A stretch of 61,063 bases of DNA from Bacillota bacterium (GTDB lineage: Bacteria > Bacillota > Clostridia > Peptostreptococcales > Anaerovoracaceae). This document shows positions 16,406-24,231 of the stretch, in pieces. The stretch spans positions 1-61,063 of the forward strand of contig JAFSCP010000017.1 of NCBI GenBank assembly GCA_017436705.1. The letters run 5' to 3'. The position numbers and the translations under genes are program-made. The stretch's first letter is position 1. Each line of letters starts with the position of its first letter. Below the pieces are notes generated by a model. It saw nothing but the letters and a program-made list of their open reading frames with translations. It was not told where the DNA came from and did no database searches.

Positions 16406-17824
16406 ATGAGAGAAAAACTATTGCAGAAAAAATATTTATTTATTGTTGTGCTCATGATTGCTATGATGAGTATTTTTTGTGGCTGCGGGGGACCTGAACA
16501 GCAGGAAACTGCAACGCCTGATGACGAGGCGGTGACAGTATTTGAGGAGTATATATCAGAAATTGAGAGATATGAAACACCTGACGGAATTTTCCGTGAA
16601 GAAAACAGATATGTCATGGTGGATGGGGACTTTAAGGCAGACATAGTTTATCCGGTGACAGGTAATGAAGGTGTTGACAGGGAAATATTATCCTATGTCC
16701 AGCATGCAGTATCGCGGTATAACAGAGAGGCCGGCGGTAACATTGCTGAACTGACCATGAAGTACGAAGGGTATATTGTAAATAAGCAATATATGGGCGT
16801 GAAGATGACAGGCGTGTTTGACGGACCTTTCATGGCCCATCCTGAAGATATCTTAAAAACTTTCAACGGCATGGCAGACGGCGGTATTGTAAAAATAGGA
16901 GATGTTATTGCAGCAGAAAGCCGGGAAGAGCTGATTGAAATGACTGCCGATGCTACAGGAGCAGACCATAGTCTCATAGACGATGGTTTTCTGGATAACT
17001 GGAATCTTACCGGCAGAGGTCTTGAAATCACTCTGGAAAGAGGTAAATACGGTCCCATGTCCGATGGTACCAGAAGCGTGCTTTTTACATATGCAGAGCT
17101 GGGCAGCAGAATGACTGCGGACATCGACACCAGAAAAACCATCAGAAATGAAACTACGGAGCAGATTACTGCGCCTGCAGATAAGGTGACAGTTCCTGAG
17201 CTGCAAAGACCTGACCCGGATAAGCCTATGATTGCTCTTACCTTTGATGATGGTCCTGGAGCATATACCGACAGACTTCTGGATATATTTCAGGAGCATG
17301 GCGGACAGGCCACCTTTTTCCTTCTTGGAAACAAAATTGATAAGCGTCCTGAAACAGTGCAGAGAATGATAGAAGAAGGACATGAAGTGGCCGGTCACAG
17401 CTGGAGCCACAAGGAGCTTACAAAACTGACTGACAAGGAAATCCGTTCACAGCTGGTTAAGACAAACAACAAAATCAATGAACTTACGGGGCTGACACCG
17501 GTGATTATGCGGCCGCCATACGGTTCGTATAATGACAATGTGAGAGCAGTGGCAAAGAAACTTGGCCTCAGTGCCATCAACTGGAATGTGGACACCCTTG
17601 ACTGGAAGTATAAGGATGCTGACTATGTTTACGATGCGGCCATGAAAAAACTTAAAGACGGAAATATTATTCTTTTCCACGATATACATCCTACCACAGT
17701 GGATGCAATGGAGCAGGTTATTCCGGCACTGATTGAAGAAGGATATCAGCTTGTAACTGTAAGCCAGCTTCTTACTGCTGACGGCAGTGAGATTGTTCCG
17801 GGTGCACTTTACTATAACAGATAA
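16406..17824 (+). CDS. Lipoprotein polysaccharide (peptidoglycan) deacetylase, PdaC-like
   Basis: Probably removes N-acetyl groups from peptidoglycan at the outer membrane face (472 aa). An N-terminal hydrophobic segment LFIVVLMIAMMSIFCGCGG carries a lipobox-like FCGC. Residues about 60-240 resemble the DUF4163/DUF3298 region of PdaC/RsiV proteins. The C-terminal 200 residues are a NodB domain with all motifs: TFDDGPG, HSWSH, RPPYG, NVDTLDW and LFHDIH, so the metal ligands Asp-His-His are present. ATG 16406 is preferred over the upstream frame (16361) because it starts the signal sequence. Monocistronic by context. Substrate assignment is by family. Confidence 0.85.
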   Translation: MREKLLQKKYLFIVVLMIAMMSIFCGCGGPEQQETATPDDEAVTVFEEYISEIERYETPDGIFREENRYVMVDGDFKADIVYPVTGNEGVDREILSYVQHAVSRYNREAGGNIAELTMKYEGYIVNKQYMGVKMTGVFDGPFMAHPEDILKTFNGMADGGIVKIGDVIAAESREELIEMTADATGADHSLIDDGFLDNWNLTGRGLEITLERGKYGPMSDGTRSVLFTYAELGSRMTADIDTRKTIRNETTEQITAPADKVTVPELQRPDPDKPMIALTFDDGPGAYTDRLLDIFQEHGGQATFFLLGNKIDKRPETVQRMIEEGHEVAGHSWSHKELTKLTDKEIRSQLVKTNNKINELTGLTPVIMRPPYGSYNDNVRAVAKKLGLSAINWNVDTLDWKYKDADYVYDAAMKKLKDGNIILFHDIHPTTVDAMEQVIPALIEEGYQLVTVSQLLTADGSEIVPGALYYNR

Positions 17825-17839
17825 TGTAGGAATGTACTG

Positions 17840-17868
17840 TTGACAAGCAGTGCAAAGTGATTTATAAT
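17840..17868 (+). promoter_or_regulatory. Strong sigma-A promoter of the aminotransferase operon
   Basis: TTGACA (17840-17845), 17-bp spacer, TATAAT (17863-17868): both hexamers match consensus. Start expected near 17875. Confidence 0.9.
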
Positions 17869-17890
17869 TTCCACAAATAAATAATGTAAT

Positions 17891-17995
17891 CCTTCCGCAC
17901 CACCGGGTGCGGACTCAAAGGCATCCCAGACTTCACCGTAGGTACGGCTGATCGCAAGATTGGCTATAAGGTGTGGTCCGGGATGCTTTTTTTTT
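17891..17995 (+). ncRNA. Structured leader RNA with attenuator architecture (unassigned riboswitch candidate)
   Basis: Elements seen: hairpin 1 CCGCACC (17895-17901) / GGTGCGG (17906-17912); a terminator whose arms GCATCCC (17921-17927) and GGGATGC (17980-17986) enclose about 52 nt and are followed by nine T; inside it a GNRA-capped stem GCTGATC-GCAA-GATTGGC (17947-17964), plus pairing of GACTTCACC with GGTGTGGTC. GCATCC can instead pair with GGGTGC (17905-17910), which also belongs to hairpin 1, so an anti-terminator excludes the terminator. I could not match it to any riboswitch consensus I know, nor to a T-box. The ligand would be expected to relate to the downstream aminotransferases. Confidence 0.65.
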
Positions 17996-18021
17996 AAAAC
18001 ATTTTTATGGAGGTAAAGCCA

Positions 18022-19152
18022 ATGAAAATCAAAACTTTTAAAGTAGAAAGATGGATGAACGATTACGAAGATGATGCAGTATATAACCTTGGAGAAACCT
18101 GCATCGATTCACTTACCATAGGAGAACTTCTTGAACTTGGAGGATACAGTCCTGATGAATACCTGAAATCACTGAAGGATACCAGACTGACGTACAGCTA
18201 TATTTTCGGCTCACCTGAGTTCAAATCCGGAGTTGCATCGTTATATAACAATATAAAGCCGGAGCATGTAATTCCAACACATGGGGCTACCGGTGCCAAC
18301 GCAATGGTTTTAGAAACGCTCATCGAACCCGGCGATAATATGATTTCAGTTATGCCTACATATCAGCAGCACTATTCAATTCCTGAAGCTATCGGTGCAG
18401 AAGTAAGGATTCTTCAGCTCACTGCTGAAAACGGCTACCTTCCTGACATTGATGAACTCAGGAAACTGGTGGACGATAATACTAAGATGATCACAGTCAA
18501 TAATCCTAATAATCCTACTGGCTCATGGATTCCTGAAGAGAGCATGAAGCAGATTGCAGAAGTTGCAGCGTCTGTAGATGCTTATCTTCTTTCGGATGAA
18601 GTTTACAGAGGGATTTCCGAAGACGGTGAATATATGTATTCAGTAACTGATCTTTATGACAAAGGCATTTCAGTTGGCAGCATGTCCAAAATATTCTCGC
18701 TGGCAGGCCTCAGAATGGGATGGATTGCAACAAGAGATGAAGATGCGCTCAATGAAATCCTTGAACGCCGCGATTATAACACCATCAGCTGCGGCGTAAT
18801 TGACGACAAGCTGGCTTCCATTGCCCTTGCAAACAAAGAAAAAATCTTTGCAAGAAACCGCGAAATCCTCCATAAGAACAGAGAAATTCTTGATCAGTGG
18901 GTACAGGAAACACCGGAAGTTCACTATGTAAGACCTGTGGCAGGTACTACAGCTCTTGTTTATTACGATGCTGACATTCCTTCATATGAACTTTGCGTAA
19001 GACTGATTAAGGAAAAGGGATTGCTGTTTACTCCTGGAGAAGCTTTCGAAATGGAAGGAGCGGTGAGAATCGGATATGCATTTGATTCAAAACTGCTCAG
19101 ACAGGGACTGGACATTTTTGCAGAATTTCTGAAGGAAATAAAGGAGAAGTAA
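18022..19152 (+). CDS. PLP-dependent aminotransferase class I/II
   Basis: Fold type I aminotransferase (376 aa). Visible: the glycine-rich TGAN cofactor site near 85, NNPNNPTG (PLP ring contact), SDEVYRG, and the Schiff-base lysine in GSMSKIFSLAGLRMGW. The C-terminal Arg lies in VRIGYAF. Substrate unknown; the N-terminal MKIKTFKVERWMNDYE is seen in a subgroup related to capreomycidine-synthase-like enzymes. ATG 18022 is used because GGAGG is placed 8 nt before it; ATG 18007 overlaps that site. It is the first gene after the structured leader and is followed 2 nt later by a second aminotransferase, suggesting consecutive or heteromeric action. Confidence 0.85.
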   Translation: MKIKTFKVERWMNDYEDDAVYNLGETCIDSLTIGELLELGGYSPDEYLKSLKDTRLTYSYIFGSPEFKSGVASLYNNIKPEHVIPTHGATGANAMVLETLIEPGDNMISVMPTYQQHYSIPEAIGAEVRILQLTAENGYLPDIDELRKLVDDNTKMITVNNPNNPTGSWIPEESMKQIAEVAASVDAYLLSDEVYRGISEDGEYMYSVTDLYDKGISVGSMSKIFSLAGLRMGWIATRDEDALNEILERRDYNTISCGVIDDKLASIALANKEKIFARNREILHKNREILDQWVQETPEVHYVRPVAGTTALVYYDADIPSYELCVRLIKEKGLLFTPGEAFEMEGAVRIGYAFDSKLLRQGLDIFAEFLKEIKEK

Positions 19153-19154
19153 AA

Positions 19155-20321
19155 ATGAAGAACCCATATATATCAAAAAGATATTGGGAGGATAAGAGTA
19201 CTGCCATGGGCAAGTCTGATGAAATGGCCAAGGCCTTTGATGATGTTATAAATCTCAGTCTTGGCGATCCGGACCTGATTACAGACAGCAGAATTATCGA
19301 TGCAGCCTTTGAGGATGCCAGAAAAGGCCATACCAAGTATACTGATTTCCGTGGCGACCCTGAACTGAGGGAAGCAATTGCGGATTTCTACAAAGAAGAA
19401 TACAATATGGAAATTGCTGACGAGGAAATTTTCGTATGCGCTTCGGCATGTCTTGGCATGTACCTGACACTGGAAGCAATCCTCGATGACGGCGACGAGG
19501 TTATAATGCAGGCACCATATTTTACCCCTTATAAGCAGCAGATTGAACTTGCAAGAGGTATCCCTGTAGAGCTGCCGACATACGAGGAAGAGGATTTTCA
19601 GATAAATGTGGACCGGCTGGAAAGCCTGATTACAGAAAGGACCAAGGCGCTGATTATCAACAGCCCGAGCAATCCTACAGGAAACTGTCTTTCAACGGAG
19701 ACGATGAAATGCATTGCCGGACTGGCTGAAAAATACGATCTGGTTATAATATCAGACGATATTTACACTGCCTTCAGCTATCAGAATCCTTTCGTGCCTT
19801 TTGCGTCATTACCTGATATGAAAAAACGGACCATTGTACTTAATTCTTTTTCAAAGAATTTTACTATGACAGGCTGGCGTGTAGGCAATATCATCGCACC
19901 GGCCGAAATAATCAGTGTAATCCAGCAGATCAATGAAAATGTGGTATTTACTGCACCATCAGTTTCTCAGCGGGCAGCCCTGTTTGCCCTCAGAAACCGT
20001 CATGCTGTGCAGCCGCCTATGGTTGAAGAGTACCGCAGGAGAATATATTATGCAGCAGAAAGGATCAACAGTATACCTTGGATGAGCGTGCTTTATCCGC
20101 CGAAGGGAAGCTTCTACCTGTTCATAAATATTAAAAAGACTGGTCTGACAAGTGAAGAAGCGGCAGAGCTGATTCTTAAGGAAGCACATGTACTTGTACT
20201 GCCGGGAAATGCTTTCGGGCAGTGCGGCGAAGGGTATGTGAGGATTGCCTGTACAGTCAGCATTGAAAAGCTTGGCGAGGCTTTTGACAGAATCAGCAGG
20301 ATAAATTTAACTCGAAAATAA
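19155..20321 (+). CDS. PLP-dependent aminotransferase (aspartate aminotransferase family)
   Basis: A 388-aa class I aminotransferase. Motifs in order: ACLGMYLTLEA for the phosphate site, NSPSNPTGN, ISDDIYTAF, and the catalytic lysine in LNSFSKNFTMTGWRVG. The C-terminal substrate-binding Arg is in GYVRIACTVS. It overlaps the ribosome-binding region of the preceding aminotransferase end (2-nt gap) and so is co-expressed from the promoter at 17840 under the same leader. Only about 25-30 percent resemblance by eye to its neighbour, so it is not a recent duplicate. Substrate not assignable. Confidence 0.87.
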   Translation: MKNPYISKRYWEDKSTAMGKSDEMAKAFDDVINLSLGDPDLITDSRIIDAAFEDARKGHTKYTDFRGDPELREAIADFYKEEYNMEIADEEIFVCASACLGMYLTLEAILDDGDEVIMQAPYFTPYKQQIELARGIPVELPTYEEEDFQINVDRLESLITERTKALIINSPSNPTGNCLSTETMKCIAGLAEKYDLVIISDDIYTAFSYQNPFVPFASLPDMKKRTIVLNSFSKNFTMTGWRVGNIIAPAEIISVIQQINENVVFTAPSVSQRAALFALRNRHAVQPPMVEEYRRRIYYAAERINSIPWMSVLYPPKGSFYLFINIKKTGLTSEEAAELILKEAHVLVLPGNAFGQCGEGYVRIACTVSIEKLGEAFDRISRINLTRK

Positions 20322-20331
20322 TAATTTAGTG

Positions 20332-20360
20332 TTAGACTTTTCTCTATGTTCTGTTATAAT
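20332..20360 (+). promoter_or_regulatory. Sigma-A promoter of the Fe-S scaffold / GGGtGRT operon
   Basis: TTAGAC (20332-20337), 17-bp spacer, TATAAT (20355-20360). Confidence 0.82.
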
Positions 20361-20412
20361 GAAAATAGCGAGCAATTCGTAATAATTTGCGCATTAAACA
20401 ATGGAGGCAAAA

Positions 20413-21105
20413 ATGGTATACACAAAAGAAGTAGAAAACATGTGCCCTGTAAACAAAGGCACATATCACGGTCCTGCTCCGATTCCGCAGGAAGGCAAGT
20501 GGACGCAGGTTAAAGAAGTTTCCGACATTTCCGGTCTTACACACGGCGTGGGCTGGTGTGCACCTCAGCAGGGCGCATGCAAGCTGACACTCAACATCAA
20601 GGATGGCATCATTGAAGAGGCTCTCGTAGAAACGCTTGGATGTTCCGGTATGACTCATTCTGCAGCTATGGCAGGTGAAATTCTTATCGGCAAGACACTC
20701 CTGGAAGCTCTCAATACTGACCTTGTATGCGATGCTATCAATACTGCAATGAGGGAACTTTTCCTGCAGATTGTTTACGGCAGAAGCCAGTCTGCTTTCT
20801 CAGAAGGCGGTCTTGCAATCGGTGCCGGTCTTGAAGACCTTGGAAAAGGCCACAGAAGCCAGGTGGGTACCATTTACTCCACTAAGGCAAAGGGCCCTAG
20901 ATACCTTGAACTTGCTGAAGGTTACATCACTGAAGTCGGCCTTGACGAAGAAGGTAACATTATCGGTTACAAGTATGTAAATCTGGGCAGAATGATGGAT
21001 GGAATCAAAGCGGGCGTTGACCCTATGGAAGCCATCGAAAAGGCAAGCGGCAAGTACGGCAGATTTGATGACGCGGTAAAGACAATTGATCCGCGTAAGG
21101 AATAG
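20413..21105 (+). CDS. Iron-sulfur cluster assembly scaffold-like (IscU/NifU-type) protein
   Basis: A 230-aa protein with an IscU/NifU-like core: Cys residues in WCAPQQGAC and TLGCSGMTHS. It is longer than IscU, with a C-terminal extension (residues about 150-230, VGTIYSTKAKGPRYLEL onward). Its gene is regularly paired with that of a GGGtGRT protein, as here (12-nt gap). ATG 20413 has GGAGG 5 nt upstream; ATG 20401 overlaps it. General Fe-S assembly by this protein is not shown; the fixed pairing suggests it supplies a cluster to, or acts in a complex with, its partner. Confidence 0.8.
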   Translation: MVYTKEVENMCPVNKGTYHGPAPIPQEGKWTQVKEVSDISGLTHGVGWCAPQQGACKLTLNIKDGIIEEALVETLGCSGMTHSAAMAGEILIGKTLLEALNTDLVCDAINTAMRELFLQIVYGRSQSAFSEGGLAIGAGLEDLGKGHRSQVGTIYSTKAKGPRYLELAEGYITEVGLDEEGNIIGYKYVNLGRMMDGIKAGVDPMEAIEKASGKYGRFDDAVKTIDPRKE

Positions 21106-21117
21106 GAGGGGCAGAGC

Positions 21118-22116
21118 ATGATTACTTTTGAAAATTACGACAGAAAAATAGAAAAAATCAACAAAGCTCTGGCAGCTTACGGAATTTCCGGTCTCGAAGA
21201 TGCGGAAAAAATCTGCAAAGACAAGGGAATTGATCCATATAAAATCACAAAGGATATTCAGCCTATCTGCTTTGAAGACGCATGCTGGGCATACGTTGCA
21301 GGGGCTGCAATTGCAATAAAGAAAGGCTGCATTAAGGCGGCTGATGCAGCAGAAGCAGTTGGCGAAGGTCTGCAGGCATTCTGTCTTCCTGGCTCTGTAG
21401 CTGAAGACCGTAAGGTAGGTCTGGGTCACGGCAATCTGGCAGCAATGCTTTTAAGAGAAGAAACTGAATGTTTCGCTTTCCTTGCAGGACATGAATCATT
21501 TGCTGCAGCAGAAGGCGCTATCGGTATTGCTAAATCCGCAAATAAAATCAGAAAGAACCCTCTCCGCGTAATCCTCAATGGTCTCGGAAAGGACGCAGCA
21601 CAGATTATTTCCAGAATCAACGGTTTCACTTATGTGCAGACTCAGTTCGACTACTACACAGGCGAACTTAAAGTTGTGCAGGAAATCCCTTATTCCAAGG
21701 GCGAAAGAGCTGCAGTAAAATGCTACGGCGCTGATGATGTGCGTGAAGGCGTTGCAATCATGCATGCAGAAAAGGTTGACGTTTCCATCACTGGTAACTC
21801 CACCAACCCTACACGTTTCCAGCATCCGGTAGCAGGCACATACAAAAAAGAATGCATTGAACAGGGCAAGAAGTACTTCTCCGTTGCTTCCGGCGGCGGT
21901 ACAGGAAGAACTCTTCATCCTGACAACATGGCAGCAGGTCCTGCTTCCTACGGCATGACTGATACCATGGGCAGAATGCACTCAGACGCACAGTTTGCAG
22001 GTTCATCTTCCGTTCCGGCTCATGTGGCAATGATGGGCTATGTGGGCATGGGCAACAACCCTATGGTAGGTGCTACCGTAGCAGTTGCAGTAGCAATTGA
22101 AGAAGCTATGAAATAG
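21118..22116 (+). CDS. GGGtGRT family protein, function unknown
   Basis: A 332-aa soluble protein with the eponymous motif ASGGGTGRTLHPDNMAAGP near residue 265 and a very conserved C-terminus (SYGMTDTMGRMHSDAQF, GSSSVPAHVAMMGY). The middle holds INGFTYVQTQFDYYTGE. No catalytic fold is recognised, but the glycine-rich loop and invariant His/Asp/Ser residues suggest a ligand-binding or enzymatic site. It follows the scaffold-like gene by 12 nt with AGGAGGGG as ribosome-binding site, and a strong terminator closes the two-gene operon. Family assignment is confident, the function is open. Confidence 0.85.
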   Translation: MITFENYDRKIEKINKALAAYGISGLEDAEKICKDKGIDPYKITKDIQPICFEDACWAYVAGAAIAIKKGCIKAADAAEAVGEGLQAFCLPGSVAEDRKVGLGHGNLAAMLLREETECFAFLAGHESFAAAEGAIGIAKSANKIRKNPLRVILNGLGKDAAQIISRINGFTYVQTQFDYYTGELKVVQEIPYSKGERAAVKCYGADDVREGVAIMHAEKVDVSITGNSTNPTRFQHPVAGTYKKECIEQGKKYFSVASGGGTGRTLHPDNMAAGPASYGMTDTMGRMHSDAQFAGSSSVPAHVAMMGYVGMGNNPMVGATVAVAVAIEEAMK

Positions 22117-22135
22117 TCTGAATAATTGATAAATA

Positions 22136-22178
22136 AGGACACGCTGCAGAAAGCATAAGCTTTCAGCGTGTCCTTTTT
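22136..22178. terminator. Bidirectional terminator
   Basis: AAGGACACGCTG / CAGCGTGTCCTT stem (12 bp), T-run on the right and A-run on the left. Serves the GGGtGRT operon and the convergent radical SAM gene. Confidence 0.88.
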
Positions 22179-22183
22179 TGTGT

Positions 22184-23338
22184 CTAAATATAGTTTCTCA
22201 GATATTGTCTGAGCAGCTTTTCCCACTCTTCACCGGCAGGGGTCTGGTCTACAAGGTCACGGATTTTCTGCATGTACTGGTCAGGAATAAGGTCCATTTC
22301 TGTGTAGTCGTGGTTGGTCCACATGCGGCGCGAAATCTGGAATTCGCGCTGCTGACGTTCAGGCAGTGCAAGGAAAGTATCGATATAGTCCAGCATCTTC
22401 TGCTTATCGGTGTTTACATGGCCTTCAAGCAGAGGGAGCAGGTTGATGATATGATCGCTGATTACATAGCAGCTGAGCTTCGGGTCCAGGTGCTCAATCA
22501 TTGTGCGTATTTCATGGAGTTTTTCCATATCAGAACATTCCTCAAAGTCCGGACCCTGGGCAATGTCCCACATGGGCGCGCCGGATTTCACCACGAAAGT
22601 CCTGATGCGGAGGAAATCCGGGTCAATGGCATTGGCCACCTCAGCCGTCTCCACTGCGTTCCGGCGGCTGAGGGCGCGCCCGCCGCAGCCGGGCATGTAG
22701 AACATGTTGAAGGTGATGCCTGCTTCTTTTATGCGCTGGCCGGCATCAATCTGCTGCTGACGTGTGGTGCCTTTGTTGAGAAGGGCAAGTACATCGTCGC
22801 AGCCGCTTTCGTAGCCTGAATGGAGCATATTGAGGCCTGCTGCCTTAAGGTCCCTGAAATCCCCACTGCTGAGGCGGGCAAGGGTGTCAGCTCTGCCGTA
22901 ACATGAAACTGTTTCCACAGTCGGGAACTTTTCTTTGAGATATTTTACTGCTTCGCAGAGAATGTCTTTTTTTATTACAATTGAATTGGCATCCTGCAGG
23001 AATACTGTCTTCATGCCGTCTGCAACAATCCAGTTGAGGATGATGGAGTAGCAGAGCTGTTCATTTCTTGTCAGCTTGGAAGCGAAGCCGCTGCCCATTT
23101 TTTTTACGGTCTGAAGGTCATAATTCTGCATTCTTTCAACAATCAGGTCGCGGTAATATGCAGCATTGTCAATATCCTGCTTTATTTCATCAAGCTGACG
23201 CATCTTAAACTGTCCGCCGCGGTAAAGGGTGCAGAAGTTGCATTTATTCCATGTGCAGTTTTCAGTAATCTGAAGCAGCAGACTGGCTGCGTGGAAAGGC
23301 GGGCGGATGTTGCCCACGTGAAATGTTCTCTGTTCCAT
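22184..23338 (-). CDS. Radical SAM protein with CX4CX2C cluster motif
   Basis: A 384-aa radical SAM enzyme. The cluster motif near residue 25 is NCTWNKCNFC, spaced CX4CX2C instead of CX3CX2C. Later features: SCYGRADTLARLS, LHSGYESGCDDVL and FYMPGCGG, as in HemN/MiaB-like TIM barrels. Homologues with this spacing (for example NCPWNKCTFC) exist in anaerobes without a known reaction. ATG 23338 lies immediately after the nucleoside phosphorylase stop, with AAGGAAAAT upstream inside that gene. The frame extends further 5' but only through phosphorylase-overlapping sequence. The operon with a nucleoside phosphorylase hints at nucleoside or cofactor salvage. Confidence 0.82.
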   Translation of the reverse strand: MEQRTFHVGNIRPPFHAASLLLQITENCTWNKCNFCTLYRGGQFKMRQLDEIKQDIDNAAYYRDLIVERMQNYDLQTVKKMGSGFASKLTRNEQLCYSIILNWIVADGMKTVFLQDANSIVIKKDILCEAVKYLKEKFPTVETVSCYGRADTLARLSSGDFRDLKAAGLNMLHSGYESGCDDVLALLNKGTTRQQQIDAGQRIKEAGITFNMFYMPGCGGRALSRRNAVETAEVANAIDPDFLRIRTFVVKSGAPMWDIAQGPDFEECSDMEKLHEIRTMIEHLDPKLSCYVISDHIINLLPLLEGHVNTDKQKMLDYIDTFLALPERQQREFQISRRMWTNHDYTEMDLIPDQYMQKIRDLVDQTPAGEEWEKLLRQYLRNYI

Positions 23339-23339
23339 C

Positions 23340-24074
23340 TTATTTTCCTTCCATCTTTGCAATTGCTTCAAGGGCAACCAGAATTTCGTTTCTTTCACCG
23401 GTCTGGGCAGGTGTTTCTTCGCCGGTGGAGTAGCTTGCAACTCCTTCTTCCTTATCTCCTTCAAAGGCAACCACATTATTGAGGATGGATGCGCATTTCA
23501 TGCCGCGGAGTCTGCCTACCACAAACAGCGGTGCAGTTTCCATATCGTCACAGAGGACATTCTGATTCATCCAGTATTCTTCCTGGGCGATTTCAGCTTC
23601 TGCATAGAATGTTTCGTGGCTTCTTGTAACTCCTACATGATGAGGGTAGCCGCCTTCCTTTGCGGCCTGAATCATGGCGAAGAGAAGTTCAGTATCAGGA
23701 ACTGCAGGATATGTAGCTCTGATGTATGCATGGGAAGTGCCGTCATCGCGGACACAGCCGCTGGAAATAACCAGATCACCAACTTCGATACCTGGAACCA
23801 GCGTGCCGCAGGAACCGATTCTGATAAGGGTAGTAACTCCGATATTGTTGAGTTCCTCGATGCCGATTGCTGTGGATACTCCTCCCATACCTGTGGACAT
23901 ACCGAGAATTTTTATTCCTTTATAGTAGCCTGTGATACTTCTGTATTCTCTGTTAAAAGTTACTTCTTCGTAGTCTTCTAAAAAAGGAATGAGCTTGTCA
24001 AGGCGGGCAGGGTCACCCGGTAAAATAGCGTATTTTACGCCGATGGTTTCGTCTAAATGAATATGTGCCTGCAT
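23340..24074 (-). CDS. Nucleoside phosphorylase (uridine/purine nucleoside phosphorylase family)
   Basis: Splits nucleosides with phosphate (244 aa). Family blocks: LPGDPARLDKL (phosphate site), MSTGMGGVSTAIGIEEL, RIGSCGTL, GVTRSHETFY and the catalytic region VLCDDMETAPLFVVG with the Met-Glu that binds ribose. GGAG lies 7-8 nt before ATG 24074. First gene of a two-gene minus-strand operon with the radical SAM gene and divergent from a BMP-type nucleoside transporter; uptake and breakdown of nucleosides is the likely joint role. Uridine versus purine preference is not decidable here. Confidence 0.87.
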   Translation of the reverse strand: MQAHIHLDETIGVKYAILPGDPARLDKLIPFLEDYEEVTFNREYRSITGYYKGIKILGMSTGMGGVSTAIGIEELNNIGVTTLIRIGSCGTLVPGIEVGDLVISSGCVRDDGTSHAYIRATYPAVPDTELLFAMIQAAKEGGYPHHVGVTRSHETFYAEAEIAQEEYWMNQNVLCDDMETAPLFVVGRLRGMKCASILNNVVAFEGDKEEGVASYSTGEETPAQTGERNEILVALEAIAKMEGK

Positions 24075-24157
24075 ATATTTTTCTCCTTAAATGGCTTAAA
24101 ATCAACGTTTGTACTTATAAAAATACCATATCAGGGGCATTAAATCAACTAAAAAAC

Positions 24158-24186
24158 TTGCATTATACTTTAAAAAGTGGTATAAT
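24158..24186 (+). promoter_or_regulatory. Sigma-A promoter of the BMP transporter operon
   Basis: TTGCAT (24158-24163), 17-bp spacer, TATAAT (24181-24186). Confidence 0.85.
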
Positions 24187-24231
24187 CCTAACGTATGAAA
24201 TTATTCTTTACTTGAAGTACGGAGGACAAAT

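Noticed and set aside
17891-17995. Leader as a known riboswitch (glycine, SAM, ZTP, c-di-GMP, guanidine) or T-box
   Set aside because: None of the conserved core motifs of those classes that I know is present, such as the T-box TGGNACC element or the SAM-I and ZTP cores. Left unassigned.
20800-21429. A 209-aa minus-strand frame across the scaffold and GGGtGRT genes
   Set aside because: Antisense to two conserved genes, Cys/Phe-rich shadow composition, no ribosome-binding site.
22178-22819. A 213-aa plus-strand frame opposite the radical SAM gene
   Set aside because: It begins in the terminator and is a complement shadow of a well-conserved gene.
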